A stretch of 64,000 bases of DNA from Actinotalea endophytica (GCF_025717005.1 NZ_JAOVZU010000001.1:487091-551090); one strand, 5' to 3'; shown: positions 15,918 to 27,320, numbered from the stretch's first letter. Numbers and translations are program-made. The notes: generated by a model from the sequence alone, not told the origin.

Positions 15918-16895
15918 TCAGGTCGACTCGCGCACCACCACGGCGAGCACGTCCGGCGGCTGCGGCGGCAGCTCGGTCGCGCCGTCCAGCGCGGCGATGG
16001 TGGCCTGGGCGAGGTACGCCGCCTGGACCTCGATCGACTGCGACACCGTGCTCAGCGGTGGCTCGGCCAGCGCTGACGCCGGGATGTCGTCCACACCGAT
16101 CACCGCGACGCCCTCGGGGACCCGCAGGCCCTCGCGCCGCAGGCCCGCCAGCACCGCGAGGGCGACCTCGTCGTTGTACGCGGCGACGGCGTCGACACCG
16201 GCCTCGTGCCACTCCCGCGCCGCCTGGGCCGCGGAGTCCGCCGTGAGCGCGAGCCGCGCGACCACCGGCTCGGCCAGCCCGGCGGTCGCGCAACCCTGCC
16301 GGACGCCCTCGAGGCGCGGCCCGGCGAAGTCGACGAGGCGCTCGTCGGTGGTCCCGGCCCAGCCGATCCGGGTGCGGCCGCGCTCGACCAGGTGCGCCAC
16401 CTGCATCCGCCCGATCCGGCGTTGCGAGACCGCGTAGACGCTCGGGTCGTGGTGCTCGTCGTCGAGGCGGGTGCCCACCACCTGGATCCCGGCCCGGCGC
16501 ATCGCCCGGACCTCCTCGGGTGCGAACGCCGTGAGGCCCACCACGGTGCGCGGCGTGACGGCTCGCCACAGCTCGGACAGCGGCCGGCCGCGGCCGTGGT
16601 GCACCAGCACCGAGAGCCCGCGAGCCGCGAGGTCGTCCGCGAGGTGGTCGAGCAGCGTGTCGATCACCGGGCCGATCGGCCAGTGCGGCAGGACCACCAG
16701 GACCAGGTCGGTCGTGCCGCGGCGCAGGGCCCGCGCGGTGGCCGACGGTGCGTAGCCGATCCGCTCCGCGGCGTCGAGGACGCGCTGCCGGGTCGCCTCG
16801 GAGATCGCCGTCCCGGGGGTGCCGTTGAGCACGTAGCTCACCGTGGTGCGGGACACGCCCGCGGCCCGCGCGACATCCGCGCTGGTCACGCCCAT
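15918..16895 (-). CDS. LacI-family transcriptional regulator
   Basis: 325 residues: LacI helix-turn-helix and hinge (residues 3-55, TSADVARAAGVSRTTVSYVLNGTPGTAISEATRQRVLDAAERIGYAPSATARALR) and a periplasmic-binding-protein-like ligand domain with VIGVDDIPASALAEPPLSTV near the end. Such proteins repress sugar-use genes. It converges on the secreted beta-helix gene, separated only by terminators, so that gene is a possible but unproven target. No cellulose-regulator (CelR) type operator was found in the window. Confidence 0.92.
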   Translation of the reverse strand: MGVTSADVARAAGVSRTTVSYVLNGTPGTAISEATRQRVLDAAERIGYAPSATARALRRGTTDLVLVVLPHWPIGPVIDTLLDHLADDLAARGLSVLVHHGRGRPLSELWRAVTPRTVVGLTAFAPEEVRAMRRAGIQVVGTRLDDEHHDPSVYAVSQRRIGRMQVAHLVERGRTRIGWAGTTDERLVDFAGPRLEGVRQGCATAGLAEPVVARLALTADSAAQAAREWHEAGVDAVAAYNDEVALAVLAGLRREGLRVPEGVAVIGVDDIPASALAEPPLSTVSQSIEVQAAYLAQATIAALDGATELPPQPPDVLAVVVREST

Positions 16896-17094
16896 CCGGT
16901 CCGCCTCTCCACGGTCGGTTCACGATAGCGAGTGGCATCCTGCCGTCGTGAGCGCGGTCAGGACGGCGGGCCCGGACCGGGCGGACGCCGAGGCCGTGGG
17001 TCTGCGCCGGCTCGCTGAGGCCGAGCCCGGACCAACCGTCCCGGTGCTGGGCCGGCCGGTGGACGGCTCGGTTCCGGGAGTCGGCGGCGCCGTC

Positions 17095-17100
17095 TAGGGT
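17095..17100 (+). promoter_or_regulatory. -10 box of dnaX (leaderless)
   Basis: TAGGGT ends six bases before the dnaX GTG at 17107. Confidence 0.5.
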
Positions 17101-17106
17101 GGCCGC

Positions 17107-19554
17107 GTGAGTCAGGCCCTGTACCGCCGCTACCGGCCCGAGACCTTCGCGGAGGTCATCGGTCAGGAGCATGTCACCGAGCCCCTGATGCATGCGCTGC
17201 GCTCGGACCGGGTCACGCACGCCTACCTCTTCTCCGGCCCGCGCGGCTGCGGCAAGACGACCTCCGCGCGCATCCTGGCGCGCTGCCTCAACTGCGAGCA
17301 GGGGCCCACCGCTGAGCCGTGCGGCACGTGTGCGTCGTGCGTCGAGCTGGGCCGGGGCGGGCCGGGCAGCCTCGATGTGGTGGAGATCGACGCGGCCAGC
17401 CACAACGGCGTCGACGACGCCCGGGACCTGCGCGAGCGCGCGGCCTTCGCGCCCGCCCGGGACCGTTTCAAGGTGTTCATCCTCGACGAGGCGCACATGG
17501 TGACCCCGCAGGGGTTCAACGCGCTGCTGAAGATCGTCGAGGAGCCGCCGCCGCACGTGAAGTTCATCTTCGCGACCACCGAGCCGGACAAGGTGATCGG
17601 CACCATCCGCTCGCGCACCCACCACTACCCGTTCCGGCTCGTGGCACCGGACACCCTGACCCCGTACCTCGAGGAGATCTGCGCGTCCGAGGGCGTGCAG
17701 GTCGGCTCGGGCGTGCTGCCGCTCGTGGTGCGGGCCGGCGGCGGCTCGGTGCGCGACTCGCTGTCGGTGCTGGACCAGCTGGTCGCCGGCGCCGACGCGG
17801 ACGGCCTGGACTACGAGCGTGCGGTCGCCCTGCTCGGGTACACGCACGCCGCGCTGCTCGACGACGTGGTCGGCGCGATCTCGGCCCGGGACGGCGCGAG
17901 CGCGTTCCGGGTGATCGACCGGGTGATCTCCTCGGGGCACGAGCCCCGGCGGTTCATCGAGGACCTGCTCGAGCGGCTGCGCGACCTCATCGTCATCGCG
18001 GCGTCAGGGGAGTCCGCCCGAGCCGCGCTGCGGGACCTGCCGACCGACCAGCTGGAACGCATGCGTGCGCAGGCGGCGGCGCTCGGTCCGGCGGAGCTCT
18101 CCCGCTCGGCGGACCTCGCGAACACGGCGCTCACCGAGATGACCGGCGCGACCTCTCCGCGGCTGCACCTCGAGCTGCTCGTGGCCCGTCTGCTGCTCCC
18201 GTCCCCGGACAGCTCCGGCGTGGTGGCGCGGCTCGAGCGCGTCGAGCGGAGCGTCGCCGAGGGCGGCGTCGTCCCGCGGGGGGTGGGTGCGCCGACGAGC
18301 GTCGCGACGATCTCGGCGCCGACAGCTCCCGAGCGGCCGGCGGCCCCGGTGCCGGTACCCGCGGAGCGATCGGCGCCTCCGGCCTCGGTCGCCGCAGCGC
18401 CGGCGCCGGCAGCGCCGGACCAGCCGGCGGCCTCGCCAGTGCGGGCGCCATCCTCCGCACCGCCGGAGCGGCGTGCGTCGGAGCCGCCCGCCCCGGACCT
18501 GGAGAAGCCCGCGCCGGATGCGACCGCCGAGCCGGGCGAGGCACCGGCCGCCGGCAAGGCTCGGCCCGCTCGGGCCGGCTCCGCCGGTGTGCCCGAACCT
18601 GCTGCACCGGCGCCCGGGCGGGGCACCCCGTCGGGGGCTCCGCGCTCCCCAGCACCTGCCGGCGTGCCGTCGAAGCCGTCCGCCGCTCCTTCCGCTCGCG
18701 AGGAGGCGGCGTCGCCCCGCCCCGGAGCCGCGCCCGCGCCGTCCGCCGAGGCGGAGATGGTCCGCCGCCGCTGGCCCGAGGTGCTGCAGACGCTGCGCGG
18801 GCTGCGCATGGCGTCCTGGGTGCTGGTCAGCGAGAACGCGCAGGTCGCCTCGATCGAGAACGGCACCGTGAAGCTCGCCTTCACCACCCCGCAGCTCGCG
18901 ACCACCTTCCGTTCGGGGCCGCACGCCGAGCACGTGCGCCGCGCCCTCCACGAGACCCTCGGTCTCGACGCCCGGGTCGAGCCCGTGCTCGCCTCCGACA
19001 CCCCGGCACCGGCCGCTCCGACCCGGACGTCGCGGCCGTCGGCTGCCCAGGCCGCCGCATCCTGGGACGCCCCCGCAACGACCGCAGCCCGCTCGACGCC
19101 CGAGCCCGCCGACCGGGGCCCGGGCGCACGCTCCGAGCTTCCGGCCGCACCGGCGCAGGAGCGACCCGCGAGCCGTCCGACGGCGGCGCCGCAGTCGGAC
19201 CGGGCCGCGGACGGCATCCCCGACGGTCCCGAGCCCGACGAGGAGCCCGAACCAGCCGAACCGGAGGGCTCCAGTGCGCCGACCCGGCCACGCGAGACGC
19301 CTGCGGCGCCCGTGCCGTCCGCACCGCGCCCGGCTCCGGCGCGCCCCGCGCCCGTGGCTCGGCCCGGTGCCGCTCGGGCAGCCGGCCGGCCGGCCCGGCC
19401 GGCCCCGGCCTCGACACCTGCGCCGGCGGCCGACGAGTTCGACGCGAGCCCCGACGACCCCGAGCTCGCCGGCTCGGGCCTGGTCGGCGCGCCGCTCGTC
19501 GCCCAGATGCTCGGCGGAACGGTGATCGACGAGATCCCGGACGAGCCGAAGTAG
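17107..19554 (+). CDS. dnaX: DNA polymerase III subunit gamma/tau
   Basis: The clamp-loader ATPase of the replisome. Residues 1-~370 are the AAA+ core: RRYRPETFAEVIGQEHV start, Walker A GPRGCGKT (44-51), a zinc site (CLNC..CGTCASC, Cys 60-78), Walker B with DEAH (127-130), FATTEPDKV. The rest of the 815 residues is two Pro/Ala-rich linkers around a small folded domain (~555-630, MVRRRWPEVLQTLRGLRMASWVLVSENAQV), ending in an acidic tail. There is no A-rich slippery site, so only one product is expected. The gene normally sits next to ybaB and recR; here recR is 3 kb downstream. Confidence 0.97.
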   Translation: MSQALYRRYRPETFAEVIGQEHVTEPLMHALRSDRVTHAYLFSGPRGCGKTTSARILARCLNCEQGPTAEPCGTCASCVELGRGGPGSLDVVEIDAASHNGVDDARDLRERAAFAPARDRFKVFILDEAHMVTPQGFNALLKIVEEPPPHVKFIFATTEPDKVIGTIRSRTHHYPFRLVAPDTLTPYLEEICASEGVQVGSGVLPLVVRAGGGSVRDSLSVLDQLVAGADADGLDYERAVALLGYTHAALLDDVVGAISARDGASAFRVIDRVISSGHEPRRFIEDLLERLRDLIVIAASGESARAALRDLPTDQLERMRAQAAALGPAELSRSADLANTALTEMTGATSPRLHLELLVARLLLPSPDSSGVVARLERVERSVAEGGVVPRGVGAPTSVATISAPTAPERPAAPVPVPAERSAPPASVAAAPAPAAPDQPAASPVRAPSSAPPERRASEPPAPDLEKPAPDATAEPGEAPAAGKARPARAGSAGVPEPAAPAPGRGTPSGAPRSPAPAGVPSKPSAAPSAREEAASPRPGAAPAPSAEAEMVRRRWPEVLQTLRGLRMASWVLVSENAQVASIENGTVKLAFTTPQLATTFRSGPHAEHVRRALHETLGLDARVEPVLASDTPAPAAPTRTSRPSAAQAAASWDAPATTAARSTPEPADRGPGARSELPAAPAQERPASRPTAAPQSDRAADGIPDGPEPDEEPEPAEPEGSSAPTRPRETPAAPVPSAPRPAPARPAPVARPGAARAAGRPARPAPASTPAPAADEFDASPDDPELAGSGLVGAPLVAQMLGGTVIDEIPDEPK

Positions 19555-19708
19555 CTCGGCATCGGCGGGTCTCGCCCTCTGCGCTCGACCGGTGGCGCGC
19601 CGCGCCCTCAGGCCCTTGTGCAGACCGACGCGACGCTGGACGATCGCCCCGCGGGGGGAGGCTGCGCGGCCGCGCGTGCCCGGCCTGCATGGTCCTGAGG
19701 GAGGGTCC

Positions 19709-20143
19709 ATGAGTGCAGCGGTCGGATCGCCGGTCGGGTGGCGCCCGCCGGAGCCGGGTGATCCCAGGCCCGTCGCGGGCGAGCTCGTCGGCGGGCTGAG
19801 CCTGCTCGCCGGTGCGGTGCTGTCCGGGGCCGTCGCCATCCACGAGAGCCTGTACGCCGCCGCGTGGGACGGATACCCGCCCACGAGCGGTGAGCTGGGT
19901 GACCAGAACTTCGGCCCGTTCCTCGGCTGGTTGGCCGTAGCGATGTGGATCGTCGGCAGCATCCTCGTGCTCCGGGTCGTCCACGACTTCGCCCGAGCAC
20001 GGGATGAGCGGTTGCTCCCGACCCTCGACGACGCCCCCGGGGACGGGTCCGGCACCGGGAGCATCGGCTCGACCGTCGAGGACCCGGCCGGGCCGAGCGA
20101 CCTTCCGGAGGACGTTCCGGCAGGGCCGCCCGCCGACGCCTGA
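19709..20143 (+). CDS. Two-helix membrane protein, function unknown
   Basis: 144 residues from ATG 19709, which follows AGGGAGGG. Two hydrophobic helices (about residues 25-47 and 70-95) are separated by a short outside-type loop (ESLYAAAWDGYPPTSGELGDQNFGP) and followed by an acidic Gly/Asp/Pro tail. No family recognised. It sits between dnaX and recR, an unusual place. Confidence 0.65.
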   Translation: MSAAVGSPVGWRPPEPGDPRPVAGELVGGLSLLAGAVLSGAVAIHESLYAAAWDGYPPTSGELGDQNFGPFLGWLAVAMWIVGSILVLRVVHDFARARDERLLPTLDDAPGDGSGTGSIGSTVEDPAGPSDLPEDVPAGPPADA

Positions 20144-20161
20144 GCCGGGCGCCCGCCCGAG

Positions 20162-20521
20162 TCAGCTCGCGGTGAGCTCCGCGCTGGCCTCCCACGTGGT
20201 GTGCCGCAACGCCACCACGTCGGTCGACGGCTCGGCGTGGACCGCGACCACGTGCATCGCGTCGAGCGGCTGGACGAGCACCATGCCGCGCTCGCCGTGC
20301 ACCACGACCGAGTCGGCGTAGCCGAGCCGGAACGCGGCGGCGACGTCGATGCCGAGCTGCGAGGCCGACGCCGCGGCCACCGCGGCGGGTTCCTGGGTCT
20401 CCTCGAGCCCCTGGTCGAAGAACACCCGACCGTCTCGGCGTGCCACGACGATCCTGGTGACCCCCGGTACGGCCGACCGGAGCCGTACTGCGAGCAGCAT
20501 CGCCTGCTGGCGTACGAGCAC
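20162..20521 (-). CDS. Roadblock/LC7-like small protein
   Basis: 119 residues from GTG 20521, preceded by AGGAG six bases upstream. The pattern of alternating strands with VTRIVVARRDGRVFFDQG, ASASQLGIDVAAAFRLGYADSVVVHGERGMVLVQPLDAMHVVAVHA fits the Roadblock/LC7 fold used as partner or GTPase-activating scaffold for small GTPases in Streptomyces conservons. No GTPase gene is next to it. Family assignment is by pattern and moderately sure. Confidence 0.6.
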   Translation of the reverse strand: MLVRQQAMLLAVRLRSAVPGVTRIVVARRDGRVFFDQGLEETQEPAAVAAASASQLGIDVAAAFRLGYADSVVVHGERGMVLVQPLDAMHVVAVHAEPSTDVVALRHTTWEASAELTAS

Positions 20522-20806
20522 CGGAGCTCCTCTGGGTCGTGGGGGTCGGCCGAAGGCCGCCCCGCAGCCTAGGACCTGAGCGCCGTCCGGGACGAACACC
20601 GTCACCCGTACGAGTGGTGGTCCGCGGCGCGATCCACCCCGCAGGGCGGCTCGAGTCCGGTCGTTGCCCGTGTCCGGGCACACGCCGGCACGGAGCGTCG
20701 GCCGGGGGCCCCGTCGAGGCGGTACGGTCCCCGAGGCGATACGGCGTTCGTCGATGGGCCCGCACCCACCCTCGAGGCGTCGCGAGGGCGCAGAAGAGAG
20801 GGAACG

Positions 20807-21745
20807 ATGGTGTCGGACCCTGCAGCGGTCAGCGGGAGCGGTGCGCCTCAGCACTCCGTGTCGGGTGTCGTCCGGGGAGACGACTGGGCCAGCGTCCTCT
20901 GGGGGCTCGCGCCGGGTGAGGGCGTGGTGCGGCGTGACTCTGCGCCAGTGCATGCCCCCGCGGACGGTCCCCGGCAGCAGACCACCCCGGTCGCTGCTCG
21001 CACACCGTTCGCGCCGGGTGCGGTCCAGCTGCCCGCGCCGCCGTTGACGGTGCCGGGGCCGCCCGCGTTCCCGAGACGCGGACTCCTGGACCGGGTGCTG
21101 CTGGGTCTGGCGGCGGCCCTCGCTGTTGCGGCGGCGGTCGCCATCGCGGCGTCTGGCACCCGGATCGGTGTGACCGCATTGGCGGTCGCCGTGATCTGGG
21201 TGGTCCTCACCGCCGCCGGGGCCGCCATCGTCGCGCGCTTCGGCGCCGGGAGTGCCGTCACCTGGATCGTGGTGACCGTGTTCCTGAGTGTGGGGTTGTT
21301 CGGGCTCCTGGCGGACACGAACGGGTTCACCGGACCAGCGCTGAGCCTGCTCGTCGACGTGGGTCTCGCGTGCCTGGCCGTGTCCTGGTGGGTGCGTCGG
21401 CAGAGCCGGCTCCGCCAGTATCCGCACTCGCGCCGGAGGGACTCGGCGCGGTTGGGCATGCTGTACGAGCGCCACTGGTTGGCAGCCGAGTGGAACGTCG
21501 TCCGAGAGGCGCTCAGCGCGCCGGGCTCCAAGGTCGAACGAATGGTCGACATGGGTGCTCCCCAGGGTTCGCGGCGATGGGGCGCCCAGGACCCGCTTAC
21601 CGGGCGCGAGACGATCCGGACGCTCGAGATCGACGTGCTGCCTGGCACGTGGGTGGCTGTCGACCGGGATGGTCACGTCACGGCGACGGCTCCGAGCGGG
21701 GCGCCCGAAGCGTGGGCGAGGGTCCTCAAGGAGGCTGACCGATGA
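20807..21745 (+). CDS. Multi-pass membrane protein, function unknown
   Basis: 312 residues. A Pro-rich cytosolic N-terminus (~1-85) precedes four hydrophobic helices (about 95-195), then a basic cytosolic domain of ~115 residues ending DGHVTATAPSGAPEAWARVLKEADR. No family recognised. Codons are less strictly GC-ending than in neighbouring dnaX and recR (for example TTG, CGA, GGT are common). Its stop overlaps the next start (ATGA, 21742-21745), so the two are translationally coupled. Confidence 0.7.
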   Translation: MVSDPAAVSGSGAPQHSVSGVVRGDDWASVLWGLAPGEGVVRRDSAPVHAPADGPRQQTTPVAARTPFAPGAVQLPAPPLTVPGPPAFPRRGLLDRVLLGLAAALAVAAAVAIAASGTRIGVTALAVAVIWVVLTAAGAAIVARFGAGSAVTWIVVTVFLSVGLFGLLADTNGFTGPALSLLVDVGLACLAVSWWVRRQSRLRQYPHSRRRDSARLGMLYERHWLAAEWNVVREALSAPGSKVERMVDMGAPQGSRRWGAQDPLTGRETIRTLEIDVLPGTWVAVDRDGHVTATAPSGAPEAWARVLKEADR

Positions 21746-22470
21746 ACGAGCTCCGCCTCACCGCCAGCGACAGACGGATCCGCCTCGCCGCCGAAGATGT
21801 CAGCTGGCCCGAGCTGCCCCGGTCGACGAGGCGTGTGGGGGAGCGACGGGCCATGCTGCTCGCCGAGGAGGTCGTGATCGACCCCCGGGTCTGGTACGAC
21901 GGCGACGACGCGTTCGAGCGGGCCACGGCCTGGCGGTTCTTCGCCGACGGGGTCGTCGTCGCCCAGCTGTGCGTACGGATGCGCCCGTCCGTCGGCGGCG
22001 CCCTCCGTTCCTCGGGCCGCTGGGAGGAACTCGCGGTGGGGTTCACCCCGTTCGCCGGCGGGCTCCACCGACGGCGTGGCGCGGTCGAGCCTGACGGCGT
22101 CGCCGCGAGCGGCAACGGCGTGGCCGAGCTCTCCTACGGGGAACGGGGGCGTCCGTTGCCCGCTGAGCTCGCGTGGGCCTTCCTCCCCACGGAGGTGCGC
22201 GACACGGCGGAGCGTCTCGTCCCGGAGCCGCACGTCGTGTCGGGATCCCTCCGGCAGGTCACCTACCGGGACGGTTTCGTGCGGAGCCAGAGCATCGTGG
22301 CACTGCGGATGTCGGCGCACCGTGCGCTGCTCGTGCTTGCCGACCGATCTCCCGCCGGTAGCCCGGACGGTGCCAACACCGAGCGCCGCGAACGTATGGT
22401 GCGGACGCCATGGGTCGTCGAGCAGTTCGGGGCGGACCTCGACGCGGCGTCGGCGGGTGTCTCTCCCTGA
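21742..22470 (+). CDS. Soluble protein of unknown function coupled to the upstream membrane protein
   Basis: 242 residues, no signal peptide or membrane helix. It is rich in Arg, Val and Trp with beta-type stretches (WYDGDDAFERATAWRFFADGVVVAQLCVRMRP, GSLRQVTYRDGFVRSQSIVALRM). No motif or family recognised; it is not the YbaB/EbfC protein expected before recR. The four-base overlap with the upstream gene suggests that the two products work together. Confidence 0.65.
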   Translation: MNELRLTASDRRIRLAAEDVSWPELPRSTRRVGERRAMLLAEEVVIDPRVWYDGDDAFERATAWRFFADGVVVAQLCVRMRPSVGGALRSSGRWEELAVGFTPFAGGLHRRRGAVEPDGVAASGNGVAELSYGERGRPLPAELAWAFLPTEVRDTAERLVPEPHVVSGSLRQVTYRDGFVRSQSIVALRMSAHRALLVLADRSPAGSPDGANTERRERMVRTPWVVEQFGADLDAASAGVSP

Positions 22471-22484
22471 AACCCACCACCACG

Positions 22485-22490
22485 TAGGCT
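22485..22490 (+). promoter_or_regulatory. -10 box of recR (leaderless)
   Basis: TAGGCT ends six bases before the recR GTG at 22497; it lies after the stop of the upstream gene. Confidence 0.5.
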
Positions 22491-22496
22491 GGCACC

Positions 22497-23096
22497 GTGT
22501 ACGAGGGCGCGGTCCAGGACCTGATCGACGAGCTCGGGCGGCTGCCCGGCGTCGGTCCCAAGAGTGCGCAGCGGATCGCCTTCCACCTGCTCGCGGCCGA
22601 CCCGGCCGATGTGCGCCGCCTGGTCGACGCGCTCACCGAGGTCAAGGCTCGCGTGCAGTTCTGCGAGGTGTGCGGCAACGTCGCGCAGGAGTCGCGCTGC
22701 CGGGTCTGCCGCGACCCGCGCCGCTCCGACGCGATCATCTGCGTGGTCGAGGAGCCCAAGGACGTCGTCGCGATCGAACGCACCCGCGAGTTCCGCGGCA
22801 GGTACCACGTGCTCGGCGGCGCGATCAACCCGATCGCGGGCGTCGGCCCGGACGACCTGCGGATCTCGCAGCTGCTCACCCGGCTCGCCGACGGCACGGT
22901 GACCGAGGTGATCCTGGCCACCGACCCGAACGTCGAGGGTGAGGCGACCGCGACCTACCTCGCGCGCCTGCTCGTGCCGATGGGGTTGCGCATCACCCGG
23001 CTCGCCTCGGGCCTGCCGGTCGGCGGGGACCTGGAGTACGCCGATGAGGTCACGCTGGGGCGTGCCTTCGAGGGACGGAGGCAGATCAGTGCCTGA
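22497..23096 (+). CDS. recR: Recombination mediator RecR
   Basis: RecR acts with RecF and RecO to load RecA at gaps. The 199 residues show the helix-hairpin-helix ([20 protein letters not shown]), a four-cysteine zinc finger (Cys 56, 59, 68, 71), a Toprim domain ([19 protein letters not shown] ... [17 protein letters not shown]) and a C-terminal Walker-B-like stretch. Length is normal for the family. The GTG start agrees with the usual [19 protein letters not shown]-terminus. Confidence 0.97.
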   Translation: MYEGAVQDLIDELGRLPGVGPKSAQRIAFHLLAADPADVRRLVDALTEVKARVQFCEVCGNVAQESRCRVCRDPRRSDAIICVVEEPKDVVAIERTREFRGRYHVLGGAINPIAGVGPDDLRISQLLTRLADGTVTEVILATDPNVEGEATATYLARLLVPMGLRITRLASGLPVGGDLEYADEVTLGRAFEGRRQISA

Positions 23097-23691
23097 CAAG
23101 CATGACGAACCGGTCGAGCAGCACCAGTCCGTGCCGGACGACCTCGCCGACCTTGCCGCAACCGTCGCGGACGAGGCCGAGACCTTCGTCGACACGCTGA
23201 CCGAGGTGGCCGCCGGTGCCAACCCGGACGCCGCGATCCCGCTGCTCCTGCTCGCGGTGTCGGACGTGCTGGGCGTCGGCGCGCGGCTCGGTGCCGTGGT
23301 CGACGTGGTCCCGCTCGAGCGTTTCGAGCCCGACGTCGGCCCGGACGAGGACCTCGACCCGCTGCGGGCGGGCCTCGCGAACCTCTTCGAGGGGCTGGAC
23401 TCCTACCTGGAGGTCGCAGACCCGGTGCTGGGCGGGGACACCGTGCAGTCGTCGTTGTCCGGCGACCTCGTGCTGGTGGCCGGCGCGCTGGCGCAGGGGC
23501 TCCGGCACTACTCGGCCGGTCAGCTGACCGAGTCGTTGTGGTGGTGGCAGTACTCGTACCTGGCCAACTGGGGCGAGCGCGCGTCGTCCGCGCTCCGCGT
23601 GCTGCAGACGGTGCTCGCGCACCTGCGGCTCGACGTGGACGACGACGTGGCCGCCGAAGCGGAGTTCCACGCGCTGCACGGGAGCGACTGA
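23089..23691 (+). CDS. DUF5063-type protein downstream of recR
   Basis: 200 residues from GTG 23089, overlapping the end of recR by eight bases. It is acidic and helical, with [37 protein letters not shown] as the best conserved block. This family follows recR in many actinobacteria, which suggests a linked but unknown role. No catalytic motif is evident. Confidence 0.75.
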   Translation: MPDKHDEPVEQHQSVPDDLADLAATVADEAETFVDTLTEVAAGANPDAAIPLLLLAVSDVLGVGARLGAVVDVVPLERFEPDVGPDEDLDPLRAGLANLFEGLDSYLEVADPVLGGDTVQSSLSGDLVLVAGALAQGLRHYSAGQLTESLWWWQYSYLANWGERASSALRVLQTVLAHLRLDVDDDVAAEAEFHALHGSD

Positions 23692-23709
23692 GCGGCGAGC
23701 GGGCGCGCC

Positions 23710-23725
23710 GGCCGAACGGTCGGCC
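23710..23725. terminator. Hairpin between the convergent DUF5063 and lipoprotein genes
   Basis: GGCCGA (23710-23715) pairs with TCGGCC (23720-23725) around the tetraloop ACGG, in the 55-base gap between convergent genes. Confidence 0.45.
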
Positions 23726-23746
23726 CGTGGTCCGCTCGGCTCCGCC

Positions 23747-24355
23747 TCAGACCCCGGCGACGTCCCCGAGCAGTGCCTGGAGGGCGTCCCAGCGAGCGAT
23801 CTCGCAGCCGTTCTGCCGCGAGAAGTCCGCGTTGACCGGCTCGCCGCCGACCGTGCCCTCGACGTGCGCGGTCTGCGGACCGCCGTAGATCTCGGTGCAC
23901 ACCGCGGTCCGCGGGACCGGCTCGAACGCGGCGACGCCACCGGCGGCCTCGAGGGCCGCGCACGCCCACTCGGGGTCGGGGTGGTCTCCGCCCGGCGGGT
24001 CGCAGGTCAGCGTCCAGACCTGGACGTCGCCCTCGCCGGACGCGTCGACGCTCACCGTGAGGTCCGCTGCGAGACCCTCGAGCGACGGTGAACCGGACGG
24101 GCGGGTCCCGGCCGCACCGCCACCCGCGTCGGAGTCGCTCGAGGTGGGGGCGTCGGGGGCGGTCGTCGAGGTGTCGCTCGGCGCGTCGGTGCCGTCGCCG
24201 GCGGACGTGCCGCTCGCGCACCCCGCGAGCACCAGCGCGGCGACGGCGAGCACCGAGGTGGCGACAGCGGTCCTGGCGACGGCCCTCCGGACGACTGCGG
24301 GCCTGAAGGCCGTGCGCCTCGCTGTGCTGATCACTGCGGGCCTGGCTGCGGGCAT
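23747..24355 (-). CDS. Subtilisin-inhibitor-like (SSI family) lipoprotein
   Basis: 202 residues from ATG 24355, preceded by GGGAGGGG. A signal peptide ends in the lipobox LAGC with acylated Cys46, followed by a Ser/Thr/Asp-rich linker to ~residue 95. The C-terminal domain matches Streptomyces subtilisin inhibitors: CDPPGGDHPDPEWACAAL, AVCTEIYGG, NGCE, with Cys118/132 and 153/184 in the spacing of the two SSI disulfides. The residue two after Cys153, the P1 position, is Glu155, so the usual subtilisin or trypsin target is unlikely. It would sit on the outer face of the membrane. Confidence 0.8.
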   Translation of the reverse strand: MPAARPAVISTARRTAFRPAVVRRAVARTAVATSVLAVAALVLAGCASGTSAGDGTDAPSDTSTTAPDAPTSSDSDAGGGAAGTRPSGSPSLEGLAADLTVSVDASGEGDVQVWTLTCDPPGGDHPDPEWACAALEAAGGVAAFEPVPRTAVCTEIYGGPQTAHVEGTVGGEPVNADFSRQNGCEIARWDALQALLGDVAGV

Positions 24356-24541
24356 GGCGGCCCCTCCCGGTTCCGAGGTTCTCCTGCCCGTTCCATGTTC
24401 CCACCCGCGGTGGCCTTGCACCGGTGCGTCGTGCCGCCCGGATCCCGGAATACCTGCCGTCCACCTGCTGGGCGCCAACTATGCTCGCGACGTCGTCGGG
24501 GCCCAGCAGCGGGTCCCTCCCGCCAGCAGGGAGTCGTCGCC

Positions 24542-26859
<2,318 letters not shown>

Positions 26860-26881
26860 TTGCACCGGGCGGCCGCGCCGC

Positions 26882-27265
26882 TCAGCCGAGCCCGCGCTGT
26901 GCCACCCAGGTCAGCGCCACCCGCTCGACCAGGTCGAGCGGCAGTGGCTCGGCGAGCGGGAAGTGCAGCGTGCCCTTGCCCTTGCGGTACGGCTCGATCG
27001 CCTCGGCGAGTGCGGGCTCGTCCTCGAGCGCCGGGATCGGGTACATCGCGACGTGCTCGGTCCACCCCGCGAGGTAGACCAGGGCCTTGCCCCGGCAGGT
27101 GACACCGAGGATCTGGTAGCCGAGCCGCTGGCCCGGTTCGGGGATCGCCGCGACGACCCTGTCCCGCATCGCCTCGACCGCGGCCCTCGGCTCGGGTGCG
27201 AGGCCGTCGAGGTAGGCCTGCAGGTCCGGCGGGACCGGCAGCGGGTCGGTCGTGGACTCACTCAT
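26882..27265 (-). CDS. DUF1801 (YdhG/YjbR-like) protein
   Basis: 127 residues, soluble. PPDLQAYLDGLAPEPRAAVEAMRDRVVAAIPEPGQRLGYQILGVTCRGKALVYLAGWTEHVAMYP and the KGKGTLHFPLAEPLP block define the DUF1801 family, which includes the iron-chaperone-like YdhG. Molecular role is not established. It stands alone, convergent with asd and divergent from the AbrB-type permease. Confidence 0.85.
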   Translation of the reverse strand: MSESTTDPLPVPPDLQAYLDGLAPEPRAAVEAMRDRVVAAIPEPGQRLGYQILGVTCRGKALVYLAGWTEHVAMYPIPALEDEPALAEAIEPYRKGKGTLHFPLAEPLPLDLVERVALTWVAQRGLG

Positions 27266-27320
27266 GGCCCCACGATGCCAGCCGGGACGGACACCCGCGC
27301 CCGCGGGGGCCCCGGCCGCC

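Noticed and set aside
13801-16950. CelR-type cellulose-regulon operator (TGGGAGCGCTCCCA) near the LacI gene and secreted beta-helix gene
   Set aside because: No match was seen in either intergenic region.
16947-17097. Short plus-strand ORF (VSAVRTAGPDRADAEA...) before dnaX
   Set aside because: Low-complexity composition, no ribosome site, and its TAG stop is the start of the dnaX -10 box; treated as non-coding.
17107-19554. Programmed frameshift in dnaX giving separate gamma and tau
   Set aside because: No A-run slippery heptamer or following hairpin is visible near the end of the ATPase core.
21742-22470. YbaB/EbfC nucleoid protein expected beside recR
   Set aside because: The protein is more than twice the usual length and lacks the short helical N-terminus and M/V-rich strands of YbaB.
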